From Liolophura sinensis (taxonomy: Eukaryota > Mollusca > Polyplacophora > Chitonida > Chitonidae), in the NCBI RefSeq assembly GCF_032854445.1, contig NC_088295.1, forward strand, positions 89,140,644 through 89,204,643: a stretch of DNA of 64,000 bases, in the 5' to 3' direction. Both the position numbers and the translations under genes were made by a program. This document shows positions 23,846 through 35,877 of the stretch, piece by piece (within the stretch, counting starts at the first letter, position 1; the number at the start of each line of letters is the position of its first letter). Below the pieces are notes generated by a model that ran no database searches, was not told where the DNA came from, and worked only from the letters and a program-made list of their open reading frames with translations.

Positions 23846-23925
23846 CATTTGATTCGTGTTTTACACCGTATTCAAGAATACTTCACTTGTACGACTGTGG
23901 CCAGCATTATTATGGGAGGAAACCG
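23846..23925 (-). mobile_element. SINE 3' fragment, minus strand
   Basis: GATTCGTGTTTTACACCG, TTCAAGAATACTTCACTTG and GGCCAGCATTATTATGGGAG match the SINE tail and body. The head is missing. Confidence 0.75.
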
Positions 23926-24008
23926 GTTTTCATGCAATGTTTATTGTGGTTACATTGCTCAGTTTTATACATAATAGTTGTTCCTGGCAGTACATACTGT
24001 GTTCTTAA

Positions 24009-24489
24009 TTATACATAGAGGTTTATTTGGTGATAACTGAAATATTATACATAGAGTTTTACTTGGTGATAACTGAGAAATTATACATAGAGTTTTACTT
24101 GGTGATAACTGAGATATTATACATAGAGTTTTATTTGGTGATAACTGAAATATTATACATAGAGTTTTATTTGGTGATAGCTGAGATATTATACATAGAG
24201 TTTTATTTGGTGATAACTTGAGATATTATACATAGAGGTTTATTTGGTGATAACTGAAATATTATACATAGAGTTTTACTTGGTGATAACTGAGAAATTA
24301 TACATAGAGTTTTACTTGGTGATAACTGAGATATTATACATAGAGTTTTATTTGGTGATAACTGAAATATTATACATAAAGTTTTATTTGGTGATAACTG
24401 AAATATTATACATAGAGTTTTATTTGGTGATAGCTGAGATATTATACATAGAGTTTTATTTGGTGATAACTTGAGATATTATACATAGA
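24009..24489 (+). repeat. 36-bp minisatellite with higher-order structure, about 13 copies
   Basis: Unit: GATAACTGAGATATTATACA, TAGAGTTTTATTTGGT. The variant order (GAAATATT, GAGAAATT, GAGATATT, ..., GATAGCT, AACTTGAG) at 24027-24235 is repeated at 24244-24488 with one extra unit, so a block of six was itself duplicated. The 12-codon period creates spurious 64- and 76-codon frames. Confidence 0.95.
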
Positions 24490-25785
24490 AGTGCATGCAA
24501 TTATAAAATAAACTAAAGCTGTTGCGTTCCTTACAGCGATACTGGTGGCCAAGAATCAAGGTCCAATTGAATGTAAAATAAGAAAACACTATGAAAACAA
24601 TGCACTGAACTAATTTGCCATTGTCGGAAAACCACAACAGCGTCTTGATCGAGTTGGGCCTTGGCGATCACCGCACCTGGTTAAGTATGTAGCATGCAGG
24701 GCTCAGTTAAGTTTTGAGAGCGGGCGAGGACAAAGTGCACGTAGGTGACAGGAATTGTTAGGAGACTATAAACATATTAAATTTTGGTCTAAATAAATGG
24801 CGAACGGTTTCGTAGCTACTTTTCTGTGCGGCATCCTCAAGCTCGTGTCTTTCTACGGGCATGTAAGGTCCAGGCCTGAACAGACACTGGAAACCGCGAT
24901 ATTTCTTTAACGGTTGAATTTGGCCTGATAAGAGTAACGAGTTTTGGGCTCGTCATGGCTCAAAGTATATGTGTGGAGAGGAGGTAGAGCTGTTCATTTC
25001 TATGTTTGAGTGACCTATGGGGCAGGTTACCTGCAGCACATTAATACTAATACACAGTTACCTCCAAAGTTTGTTAAATGCACAGTCTTACATTTCTATT
25101 TCTGAAGTAGGGTGGTATCGTTTACATATTTCTAGCTAGAAAACTATAGATCGTAACTCAAATCCGTTGACATGCGTCAGAAATTAAATATCTTGGGCTA
25201 CAATTTGGTGCAAGTTTTACATTTTTAGCTAGCATGGGTTCTCGAGTTACAGACCATTGAAATTACGTAACTGAAAAAAGTTTTTTGACCATATCTCAAG
25301 AAGTTAAAAAAAGATAGGCAAAATCCGAATGCAGATTCGGAATCAGCGTTGCCAAATACACCAGAATACATGAAAACACTATCAAAATTAGAACTTTTTA
25401 TGACGTCATAAGATCGACCAATGACTAGCTTCCAAAGCTTTCGACGAATGTCCAAGATTTTTTCAAACTTTTACTAAATGGGATCACTACAAGTACATCA
25501 GATGTTAAAAGAAACCGTTCGTTGGTTCTTGAGAAGAAGATACTTAAAAATTTTGATAAAATCCACGATGGCTGCTACGTCACGTGACCAAACTTAAACA
25601 AAACAGCCAAAATTTGCCTTGTAACCTTGTTCCTAAAATCACCAAATTTCAACAACATCCAATGAAAAGTTTCCTTTTTACAAAAGCATTAAAAAAGAAA
25701 ACGGAAGAAAAATAATAAAAATCCGAACGATTTCAATAGGTGTCCCAGCACAGAGTGCCACCTAATAAAATCAAGATCTGCTCTA
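24490..25785. mobile_element. 1.3-kb insert of unknown type between units B and C
   Basis: Interrupts the large array: the end of the unit (ACCATTTGTACCTGCAACTG, 25794) resumes only after it, matching 41048 in D. There is no coding frame with a recognisable domain; the longest frame (76 codons, 25225-25455 minus) is not informative. Its right end carries GGTGTCCCAGCAC and AGTGCCACC, able to form a short imperfect hairpin, immediately followed by TAATAAA. Probably a non-autonomous transposable element; class not determined. Confidence 0.45.
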
Positions 25786-27660
25786 GATCACACCATTTGT
25801 ACCTGCAACTGAGGATTTATCGTAACTCCCGCATAATTACTTTGTTGAAATACCACTCGCTGTTAAAATGACTAACAGGAAGCCTTCAGAGAAGTAATAA
25901 TGCATAATGTTGGTTAGGAGTTCACAAAAATCCTTTTTTGTTTGATTTATTGCTGCGAGGACTGCAGTCTGGTTAGAGGAGCGGGTGTAAACATGTTCTT
26001 AGCTTTGTCTGATGTATGTCGTGGGGGTTTTGTCACCAGGCATCTGACTCCTGAGGAACACAAATGACAATTCACTAGGTATATCAGTCGAACACAGGTG
26101 AGCGTGCTCTGATATGCTGACTTTGAGGTATGATTCCAATCTACACCCCTTTTCTCACATTCTTTTATTTTGTAGGAAAACAAGCTGGATTCATTGACGA
26201 TGTAAATAAGATCAATTTCTTTATGGGCAAGGCATTCTCAAAGATAATAATTTGCAGAGCAGTTTTATTTGTAATACGTTTTACGGAACTAAGTAATCAA
26301 GTTGATTATTGTACTCTATTATGTGTGGCATTTTCTGTTTAACAAATGACAGAGACAGGTAGAGACTTAAAAGCTCTTTTTATCGTCGTAAATGTTTTAA
26401 CGTTTTAATTCCATCAACTTGTATATATATGTTTACACTGATCTCACAAATCTTAGCTTGCCGTGGAGTACTTCCGCAGGTGAAAGCGTGACTGCAGTCT
26501 TGCACGGGAATGCTTGAGGTGATAAACTAGTAGATTTTATCAAAACAAATCTACAAGAGGAAACAGACGATGTATATCTATGATTGTAAGGTAATGGATT
26601 CTTCCGTTAAGCTGATTTACTGGCGAAAATGGTCGAAGTCGCTTTTATAACCCTATCCTATACATCTCATACAAGTTAGTTCAAAATAACTAAGCGTCAG
26701 TTGTACTTTAATTTGCTCGATCGATATTTACTTTCAGCCCTGACATTTCTCACGTAAACCTACCATTATGATGGACCGACGCAGACGTAGCTAAGATTAG
26801 TCTTCGTAACCTAACGGATTGTATGGTGTGACGTTAACCCAGGCAGATGAAGAATGTTGTCATTTACAGAGATAAGACAAAATAGTGTCCATTGTACTGT
26901 CTGATATGAATCACAAGAGTCCTAGATAGTAATCATGTTGGTCAATGCGGCTTAATAGATCAGAACGCCCGTCTTCCTGGTAACCATGGCGTTCTTGATC
27001 TGGTAATGATGTGGGATTGCTGTTGTTAATGGACACTCTTGTCTTGTCCCTGCAGGAAGAACGGACACAGTCTGCGACGAGGAGATGTTCTAATAACAAA
27101 TCCAGGAACTCTGGTGCGAAATCAACCATATGAATGGTCTTAGCAACAAGTTTCAGAAAGAATGCTTTAGTTTTGATCGTTACCATAAGACTGACAAAGG
27201 CTTGTTTGCAGGGCGACGAAGAACAAAAAGTTATCGCTAGTATCGCAGAGTAGATTATTTGTTTCTGTAAAGTTTCAAATCATATCATGCATACAATTAC
27301 ATTGCAAGTTGGGATGCATGTTAACGGTTTTCAAATTTTGTACTAGTTATAAATTTCTCTACTGGCTGTGCAATCATTCACGTCTAGCCATCAAGGGTTC
27401 TTTGTCAGTTCATTATATGTCAATAATCAGTTAAATCCATTATTTAGGAATGTTGAAAAAGGTAAAGATATCCGGAGTCTTTTTATATGGTGATTTGTAG
27501 CTTCAGTTACAGATATTTTCAGAGGTTAACTTTACATCAGTTGATACACTGATAATAAGTTAATTGTAAAATTTACACAAATTTGGCCGTTCCCAGATTT
27601 AGTCATAGCTCCTTTCATTTTACAATCTGCTATCTGTTGGTATCTGGATATGTGGACTTT

Positions 27661-27930
27661 GTGTATGGTTATAACCGTGTGTATGGTTATGACTCTGTGT
27701 ATGGTTATGACCCTGTGTATGGTTATGACCCTGTGTATGGTTATGACCCTGTGTATGGTTATGACCCTGTGTATGGTTATGACCCTGTGTATGGTTATAA
27801 CCGTGTGTATGGTTATGACCCTGTGTATGGTTATGACCCTGTGTATGGTTATGACCCTGTGTATGGTTATGACCCTGTGTATGGTTATGACCCTGTGTAT
27901 GGTTATGACCCTGTGTATGGTTATGACCCT
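27661..27930 (+). repeat. 18-bp minisatellite, exactly 15 copies
   Basis: GTGTATGGTTATGACCCT repeated 15 times (270 bp), with only a few CCGTGT/ACTCTG variants. Six-codon period gives three long but meaningless frames (169, 141 and 117 codons). Homologous sites in units B and E have only one or two copies of GTGTATGGT-like sequence, so the array is young. Confidence 0.97.
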
Positions 27931-30195
27931 GACGGGTGGATCAAGACCATTAATTCCTTTCCACGAATCGATCTTTACAATCATGATTTTATGTGCAAAC
28001 TGAGCTGACAATGTGTGGTGTAATACGATCATTGGCAACAAGCCTTCATATCATAATATCGTTACGGTATTCTTAAATATTTAACAATCAGTTGGGTAAT
28101 GCTATAACATTTTAAAAACTTTATCGTAAAGCTTTCACCTTCAGTAATTACGGAATGCTTTTCCTCCAAGGTATTCTTGTTATTGGTCATGAGTTGGGGA
28201 GGAATTGGCAAAAACGGATTGAGTGACGCCAGGCATCATGTGCGTGGAGAGAGGGAAACTATCATCTATTGGCGAACGGTAATACGTAATGTCTTTTGTG
28301 GCAACGCCATTCAACAAGAAAGGTGAAGCCAGGACATGTGTTTCCTTTAAAGGAAAAGACCTCTAAAAACAGAGCATCACTAAATAGACCACTTAAGACT
28401 ATGCACAAATATAATTTCATTTATTTTATTTTTGATCTTTGTGAAAAGAGCTAAAGGCGTTGAAACATTTGAATATTAAGGTGGGTTTCATGGACCATAC
28501 TATCACAGTTTAGGAACTCTGACGTCACAGGAAGTTTTTCCAACTCTAATCACGACACTGAATGTTGCAATAAATCTTTCTACCCATGAATAAAAAATTA
28601 CTGAAATAATGTTCTCAAAAACACCTTTCTTCTGGTGAAAATCAGGGCAAAACGTCATAGTGCCTAGATATCGTCAATATAACTCATATCGCCCACCATA
28701 GTATTCAAATATCTGAACGCCTGTCAAGACTTTAAAAAACCTGAAAAAATAAATAAAAGTATTTTTACGCGTAGTTTTCAGTAGTCCGTGTGATGAACCT
28801 TACTTCATGTTTTATATTTCTTTAATTTTAAACAAATTGTTCAACTTAAAGTCGCGTTCACATGGAGCTATTATCCAGTCGACCCGTCGAATCGAATCAC
28901 TACAATAAATCGCATCGTTTGAATGCGGCTTTATGGTTTGAAGACATCGCTCAAAATCTACCACAGACCATTAGAAAGTGCTTGGTATTCGTATCTTAAC
29001 TTTACAGACAAATTATTTGTCAGGAGATTAAAACTTACAAGTATAAATATAACTGTTTTTTCACCAACCTTCACATTCCGTCATGCGGATCGCACATAGG
29101 GTCGCGGTGAACGGATTTCCACGATAATGTGCCCATGATGACAGACAAGGACGATCAGGCCTGGTTTAGCACGTCTTGATCAGCAAAAAAAAAAAAAAAA
29201 TTTAAAAGTAAAAGTCGCTGGGAAAGGTTCATGACGATGTAAAGAGATATTTAATCAGTGACAGGTTATTATTATATCGTTCTTGCCTTGCGTGCTCACG
29301 TTTTTGTCAGAATCTTCTTTGCTATATGCCAGCAGATGCATGTGTTAGGCAATGAATGCAGTGCATTTGGTACTCCATTAATCCCCAAAATTTTCCCCAA
29401 TGAACTGGGTCTAACATTTAATATAGGAGATTAATGTTGGAATATTATTTGATTTTCGGTTGTGGAAAATCGTGTTATACAGTAATGCACCCATGGGATT
29501 TAACTCTCCAAGTTTTCTGAAAGGGGTTAAAATATGAATAATTATCATCAATATAATCACAGTTTTTAAAATGTCCAGGATGTGTGAGAACTAAAATTTC
29601 TGCCGTTTCTGAAAGACATAGATCAGTCAGCTGATTTAAACACTTGATATGTTCAGTTCTGACGCTACAAATACGTGGAAATCATTCCGTGGTACACGCA
29701 TCAAACCCCATCCTGTACACCTCCGAATAATACGTGCTATGGTGATATCTGAAATGATGATATTGCTGTTGGAGCTTTTCGATGATACCAATTAGACTTG
29801 ATTTAGTTCGCATAAACTGCCAGAAGCTTCTTTCAAAGAGAAAGAACTCGAACTCGTACTGGTTTTCCTGGAACTGTGTGTGGCATGCTAAAATGGAATC
29901 ATCCAGGACGTTTGAAGTACTTTTTAGGTTTTACCATAACCTTGTTACAGTACTAAGACCTCCCACTCAGAATGTTGGTGACCAGGTGAGTGAAACCTGT
30001 TCCATAGATGGACAGCCCAGTCCCATCACCAGGAGATATGTATCATAGTTAAGTGTAGATCTAATTTTACATGAATTGCTATAGAAGTCTTAATAGTATC
30101 GTGATATATGCGGCTGACAAAGAGATCAAAGGCGATCAAAGAGACGTGTTAAAAAAAATGAAAGAGAACAGAATCGCCTTTGTGGGTTGGACCTA

Positions 30196-30240
30196 GTAGG
30201 GAGTAGACAAGTAGGGAGTAGACAAGTAGGGAATAAACAA
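30196..30240 (+). repeat. 15-bp repeat, 3 copies
   Basis: GTAGGGAGTAGACAA twice and GTAGGGAATAAACAA once. The matching position in unit D (about 38826) has a single GTAGGGAATAGAGAA. Confidence 0.9.
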
Positions 30241-32479
30241 GAACAACTAAATATACCAGAGTATTCGCGGGAATGTTGCTCGATGCACATGGCTGAAGGA
30301 TATGGCACCTTAATCAACCTGTGAGAAAAGTCTCTGAAGCTAGCTTGCTTTCCAACATATCACATTTTTTCTAACATATAAAGATAAACATACACATGAT
30401 CTTGGTTTACACTTACGAAAAAAGTCGTTCAAATCTCTTCTGCCTAGTAAAGTTTAACCAGGAAAAGAAATTAAGTTTAAGACACTAGTATATTTACGTC
30501 AGATTTTATTATTCCTGTAAGGTGGGTGCGACCGGGTTACACGGGCAGCTGTGAGCCTGTACTGTGTCACAAAACATCTGTAATTATGACACCTGAGAAA
30601 CTGAGAAGTGTGCTGAGTTGAGACGAGTCATAAATGAGGGCTAGGTACAGGTGAAATTTTCACAGAGAGCAGTCGAGCTTAGGTGGCCTTGCTTTGGTAT
30701 GCTGACTCTGAGAGATGATTCCATGCTGTACCCCTTTTCCCAGTCATTTATCTTCTGGCAAAACAATGTACTAGAATTTCTGCTTCTACTGGATTCATTA
30801 ACTTTGTAAGTGAGATTGATTGGTTTATTCTCAGTGATAATAATTTCCCGAGCCGTTTTATTTGTAGTATGTTTTCGTTGATTATGTCGTTGTACTCTAT
30901 TACGTATGACACTTTTGTCCAACGGATGACAGAGACAGATAGAGGCTCACATGATCTTGACACGACTGTAATTGTTTTAGCTGGGATGATGTAGATAGTA
31001 TCAAACTCTGCCATGGGGGCAAATTCACATGTAGAAACAGATGATGTATATCTGTGATTGTGAAGTAATGAAATCTTCAGTTAAACTGATTAACCTGCGG
31101 AAATAAGCACATCTCCGATGATAGATATGACGCTTAGGACTATCGTATACGTTTTACACATGTTATTTCAAATGCCAAATCTTCAGTAGTATCGACCGAT
31201 ATTTATTTCCAGCTCTGATATTTTCTCACGTAAACATACAAATATGACGAACAGAACCAGACGTCGCTAAGATTATTCCTCCTAACCTAGAGGATTGTAT
31301 GGTGTTACGTTAACCCAGGCAGATGAGGAATGTTGTCATTTACTGAGATAAGACAAAATAGTGTCCATTGTACAGTCTTATATGAATCACAAGACCAGAT
31401 GTAGTAATTATATTGGTCACTGAGACTGAATAGATCAGAACGCCCGTCTTCCTGGTAATCATAGCATTCGTGACCTGGTAATGATGTGGGATGGCTGGTG
31501 TTAATAGACACTCTTGTCTGTCCCTCTTAGCAGGGTGAACTCGGTCTGCGAGGAGGCTATATTCTTGCAATAAAAACCAGGAACTCTGGTGCGATATTGA
31601 GCATATGAATAGTCTTTATATTCTCTGCTATCTGAGAATCGATCATTTGTTTTCATAAATTGTCAAATTAGAGCGTCTATACAAAGTTTTGCTGCATTCT
31701 TACGGTTTGTAAGTTTTGGACTTGTTATAGATTTCTTTCATCTCATAATGTCGTTGCCATATTCTTCATAAATATTTAACAGTAGCGAAATACTATAATG
31801 ATCGTAACTGATCGTAAAGGCTCATAACATTACTGGTTATATGTTGAGGACGAATTGTCAGAAGCGGGATGAGTCACGGCTGACATCATGCGAGGAGAAA
31901 GAGGGAAGCTATGATCTATCGTCTCACTTATTGTCTTTGGTGCTAACAACATTCAGCAAGAAAGATGAAGCCATGCATGACGCGTGTCTCATTTGAACAA
32001 ATCGTAAATCTCAAAGCCTCGTCCACGCGATGCGATTGTCCAGTCGACCCATCGAATCGGACTTGCTCAATGAAAACAGATCATGCGCTATTGCATGAGA
32101 TGTTTATTTGTTTGTTCACCATAAATTAGTAAGGGTTTATTTTAAGTACAAAGATGGTTTGTATAAAGTCTATTGGACTTTTTCTATCCCACAGAAACAT
32201 TGGTGTATCAATGGACAATATTACAATAGTGGTGAATAGCATGATACACATTTCCTAGGGTGAGGAGTAAATCGACTTCCTAGTACATATCAAGAAAATG
32301 TTTCAAATCGTTTGGTTGAGGAGATATTCCCTTACTTTGGATTTAAACAAAGAATGTGACTGGATGCTTTTGAATTAATGATGCAGTCTGTTCCATTTGC
32401 GATGACTTGTAAATAGTTATTATTATGAGAATTAAATGGTTTATGCGAATTTATATTTTGGGTCCTTGTGGGGTAGTAG

Positions 32480-33500
32480 GTAGCCTCAGACTGTTTTCTG
32501 AGCAACTGACCTAGTGATACAGGGAGAAAGTCGTCAAAGTATACGAACCTATGACAAAGAAGAAGGCAGAGAAGAGGTTGAAGAGAAGAGGTTGGCAAGA
32601 TTAAGTATTTTGTAAGATCTGAAAATAGGCGCCTGTGATGTGGATATGACGCGAATAGTAGGCTTTTGAAGGAGTAATAGCTGTGTCAAGTGCGTGGTGT
32701 ATGTATTTCCCAACAGTGCATTAACGTACGACAGATACGGATATATGAGAGAACAAGCAATGTTTTCTTCTTTACTTAGGCCGCTATATGCTTTATAATA
32801 CCAGTATTTCGGGAAACTTTGTTACAAATAGAGTTTATATGCGATGTCCATGTTGGATTATCATTATACATGATTACTAAAGGTAGTAAAAAAGGTCCAA
32901 AAAGGTAATAACACTGATTTTTTTTTTTATCTTCTTGGCTACTAACTAAGCTGTAAGTGAGCAAACAGCGTGGACCGTCGAGTGGTTTGCGCGGAAATCG
33001 TATTGACAAAACATATTATGAGTGTGAAGATATTCGTTCAGTACATTCACGGCAATTTTCTCAAAAATTTTACCAGAGGTCGGGGGTACGCAAATAGGTC
33101 GATAATTTTCAACACGACGGTTATCTCCATTTTTAAACACTGGAGTGACCTTTGCAAATTTCAGGGGGTTTGCCCGGCTCAAAAGATAAATTTCTTATAT
33201 GCGTCAACGTTTCGGAAATTTATTCTGAAACAAATTTAATGTCGGTCATATAAATTCCATTTACTCCAGGAGATGTGGATTTTAGGCTTTGTATGGCAGA
33301 GTAAAATAGACCAAGAGTTACCGGTCGGAAACAAAAGAGGTCAGATTTTGAGGTAATCTGTAAAAATCATCTGTGTGGAGAGTATCTTAGATTCAAGCTG
33401 GCTAGCAATCGTAGAAAAGTGTTCACTAAAAATGTCACAAATAGTTTTTTGTCCATTGTGTTTTATTCATCGCAGCTTAGATATTCTGATCTCTTCTGGA
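32480..33500 (-). pseudogene. LINE reverse transcriptase and C-terminal domain, deleted core
   Basis: Minus-strand fragments in order: FSEHFSTIASQLESKI (about 33435-33390), a SPGVNG segment (about 33270), KFAKVTPVFKNGD and NYRPICVPPTSGKIFEK (33165-33070), a degenerate F-x-x-x-HST (about 32980), then at once WTSHINSICNKVSRNTG (32850-32800) and SLIYPYLSYVNALLGNTY (about 32720-32660). The palm region with the catalytic aspartates, which should lie between the HST and WTSHIN motifs, is absent. The element cannot encode an active enzyme. Confidence 0.75.
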
Positions 33501-33751
33501 TGCTGGAACGATCCAGGAACGATCCATGAACTGATTCAATACCTTCGATGTTCCTCTAATATCGTTCTTTCTGTCAATGGACCGAAGCACTGCCGTCTTG
33601 ATAAACCAATTAAACGATTCAATTTATTTCCATATTATCTATACGCATGCCGATCTCTCAACTCAGCTGAATGGAGTTTTTTTCAGTAGAGTTTTTTTAT
33701 TTTCATAAATAAAAGTGAGTAGTGCGTATGTAATCCAAAGCTTTCAAGTTG

Positions 33752-33823
33752 TTGTAACTGGTGTGTCCGTTGTATCTGGTGTATCCGTTGTATCTGGTGT
33801 ATTCGTTGTAACTGGTGTATTTC
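33752..33823 (-). repeat. 18-bp repeat, 4 copies, in the endonuclease-RT linker
   Basis: TTGTAACTGGTGTGTCCG and close variants, four in a row. On the minus strand it adds a six-residue Thr/Asp/Pro repeat to the linker between endonuclease and reverse transcriptase. Confidence 0.9.
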
Positions 33824-33899
33824 TGATTTCCCAATTAACATTGCGGAAAATTTCTTTGAACTGGTTTTCCTGACGCCGGGATTTTTTCCTGAGATATTG

Positions 33900-34829
33900 T
33901 CGATTTGGAGCTCCCTTAACTATATCCAGTGTAAATACATTCAAAATGGGGAAATGGTCGGAGGTGCCAGTCAACAAAACTCCAGGTGGTAAACTCTGTT
34001 CGTGGACATTATTATATGTCATCTATCAAGGTAGCGCTGTTAATATTAACGATATTAATATTAACAAGTCAGTGTTAAAACTACTCATCAACACGACTTT
34101 CTTATTGGCTGGGATTTTTTGGGGGAGTGGTATACAATAATTTGTTAACGTGAGCAACGTTCTGAGCTGGTGGGCGGTAAATAATGCCAATGATATAGTT
34201 TGACGTTTGCGTAAAAACATCAACACAAATAGATTCAAATCCAACAGTTTTACCATATATGGATAAGTCATCTCGTATTTTGCATGATCGTACCTGGTTA
34301 TTTACATAAAGAATAACCTCTTCCCACGTCTGTTGCTTCTAGATTTAGAAAAGATAGTATTACCTTGGATACAGCTGTTCAGTCGAGGTTGTCAACCAGC
34401 TCTCTGTAAATCCTAAAACAGTAAACTCATCATTAATATTTTGTAAATATCAAGTTATTTAGTCAGTTTTTTCCTTAGGCTTCGAACGTTCAGATGAAAG
34501 GTAGAGAAGAGACCTTTCTCAGGGGATGAACTTAAATCGTCATACGCTGAACTGAAATTTTCCTCTGTGAGATAACTAGGTTGGCAGGATTTGATTTTGT
34601 CCGAATGTCGTATTTTAAACTCATTGTCATCAGTCTGCGAATTGATATGCTCTGTGTCACTGAGGTGGATAAAGTTGAAGCACATATGGTCTAACTTTTC
34701 AAGGTTGTTGACAGATAGCGGAGCGGAGGTTGTCCCAGTCTGAGGTATTTCTGACTGAGAATGGAAGGGTAAAATGGAAAAAGGATTCTGGTATGGAATA
34801 GACTGAGTGTCAGTCTCAAGGGTATCCAT
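33900..34829 (-). pseudogene. LINE endonuclease domain, broken
   Basis: Starts at ATG 34829 with a long Ser/Gln-rich leader, then HLNVRSLRKK (about 34465-34495), the N-terminal strand of AP-type LINE endonucleases. A GIIYRPP-like segment lies in another phase near 34190, and TSDHFPI near 33945-33965 supplies the C-terminal Ser-Asp-His catalytic motif. Several stops and frameshifts occur in between. The leader before the endonuclease is about 110 residues. Confidence 0.65.
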
Positions 34830-35877
34830 AGTTTACATTATGTAGTTGAGATAATATAACATAAGTGTTTACAGGACATCCACAGCAGTACTGGATAGTA
34901 GTAGTAAATTGTAACAAGTTAATTACTATATTACAGACAGTTATAATGAGAAACAGTTCAAATGACAAGTAAATTACATGTTGGTCAGAGAGACCTACAT
35001 GCCACTAGGCCATCAGAATAGGGCCATCTACATGAGAATGTCTCTTCGATCCAGACAGGGTCATTTAAAACATTTTATCTCAGCTGTAAGACTTGATTAC
35101 AAAAATTTGGAGACCAGTTTATAGTCTTCAATTAAGATTCATTTCGCATATATTTAGTACATAGTTGTATAATCATATCATTATATACGGTATACCTTAC
35201 AAAGAACTTACTAAGAATATACTAGAGAAGTAATAGTAATATGTAGAGTAAATCCTGAGATTTGAGAACTTAGTCACCCGGCCAGAGCTTGGGGGAAACC
35301 AGATAATCATGCGTGCATGTCACTTGTACTTTAGTGATCCGATATGTGGCTGGAGAAAGCCGTGTAGTGCGTTTTGGGAAACCATCACATGCAAATACAG
35401 TGTAACAGGTCCACATGTGCAGTACATACATCCATGAAAGGAAGAGTACAATACAATTCATAAAGTAGATAACAACTTCATTCCCGGCCGATTATAGGTC
35501 AGAATCATTCTGTTTGTAAAAAACCCCGGTGACGTGTATACAACACAGTTAGGAAGTTAGAATTCACTGAATGGGGACAGAAGGAGTAATCACAGGTTGT
35601 ACTCATTCTACAACATGCATAACCATGCGGAGTACGACAAGGTGGGCAGTTACACACTTCAGGTTTCAGTGTGTCCGACTGACCACTGACATGCATTGAA
35701 GGAACATTCAGTTTATCCGTCACATAAAAACCACAAGTATTAACACAAAGCAACAGATGCTTCCAAACAACACATAAGGAAGAGTTAAAGTCAGAGTATA
35801 AGTCAGACTAATTAGTTTATGAAAGTAAGAGATGTATTTCATAGGAGGCGGAGATACGACAGTACATTATGTATGAG

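Larger units (their letters stand above)
17285..24489 (+). repeat. Unit B of the large array, internally rearranged
   Basis: Starts with the same landmarks as A and is closest to it at 18235-18610. In the middle the order breaks: the AGACGTAGCTAAG block appears at 19456 and again at about 20035, followed by a 51-bp array; then a late landmark (GACCCGTCGAGTTCGACG, 21175) and an early one (TTATTTTGTAACAAAAC, 21437) appear before the unit resumes near 21700. This looks like an extra partial unit spliced into B. Confidence 0.75.
25785..30390 (+). repeat. Unit C of the large array, shortened
   Basis: Has the landmarks from GAGCGGGTGTAAACATG (25970) through CCCATGGGATTT (29488) and the GAGATCAAAGGCGATCAAAG block (about 30120), then passes directly into D. 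The blocks corresponding to 15.1-16.8 kb of A are missing, which explains its length of about 4.6 kb. Confidence 0.75.

Noticed and set aside
24490-25785. Helitron, because the right end has a hairpin near CTAAT
   Set aside because: The hairpin abuts the CTAAT with no spacer, is imperfect, there is no TC start recognised and no A|T insertion site could be defined.
27532-28041. Three overlapping frames with VYGYDP- or HRVITI-type repeats
   Set aside because: All come from 15 copies of an 18-bp repeat; sister units at the same place have no frame.
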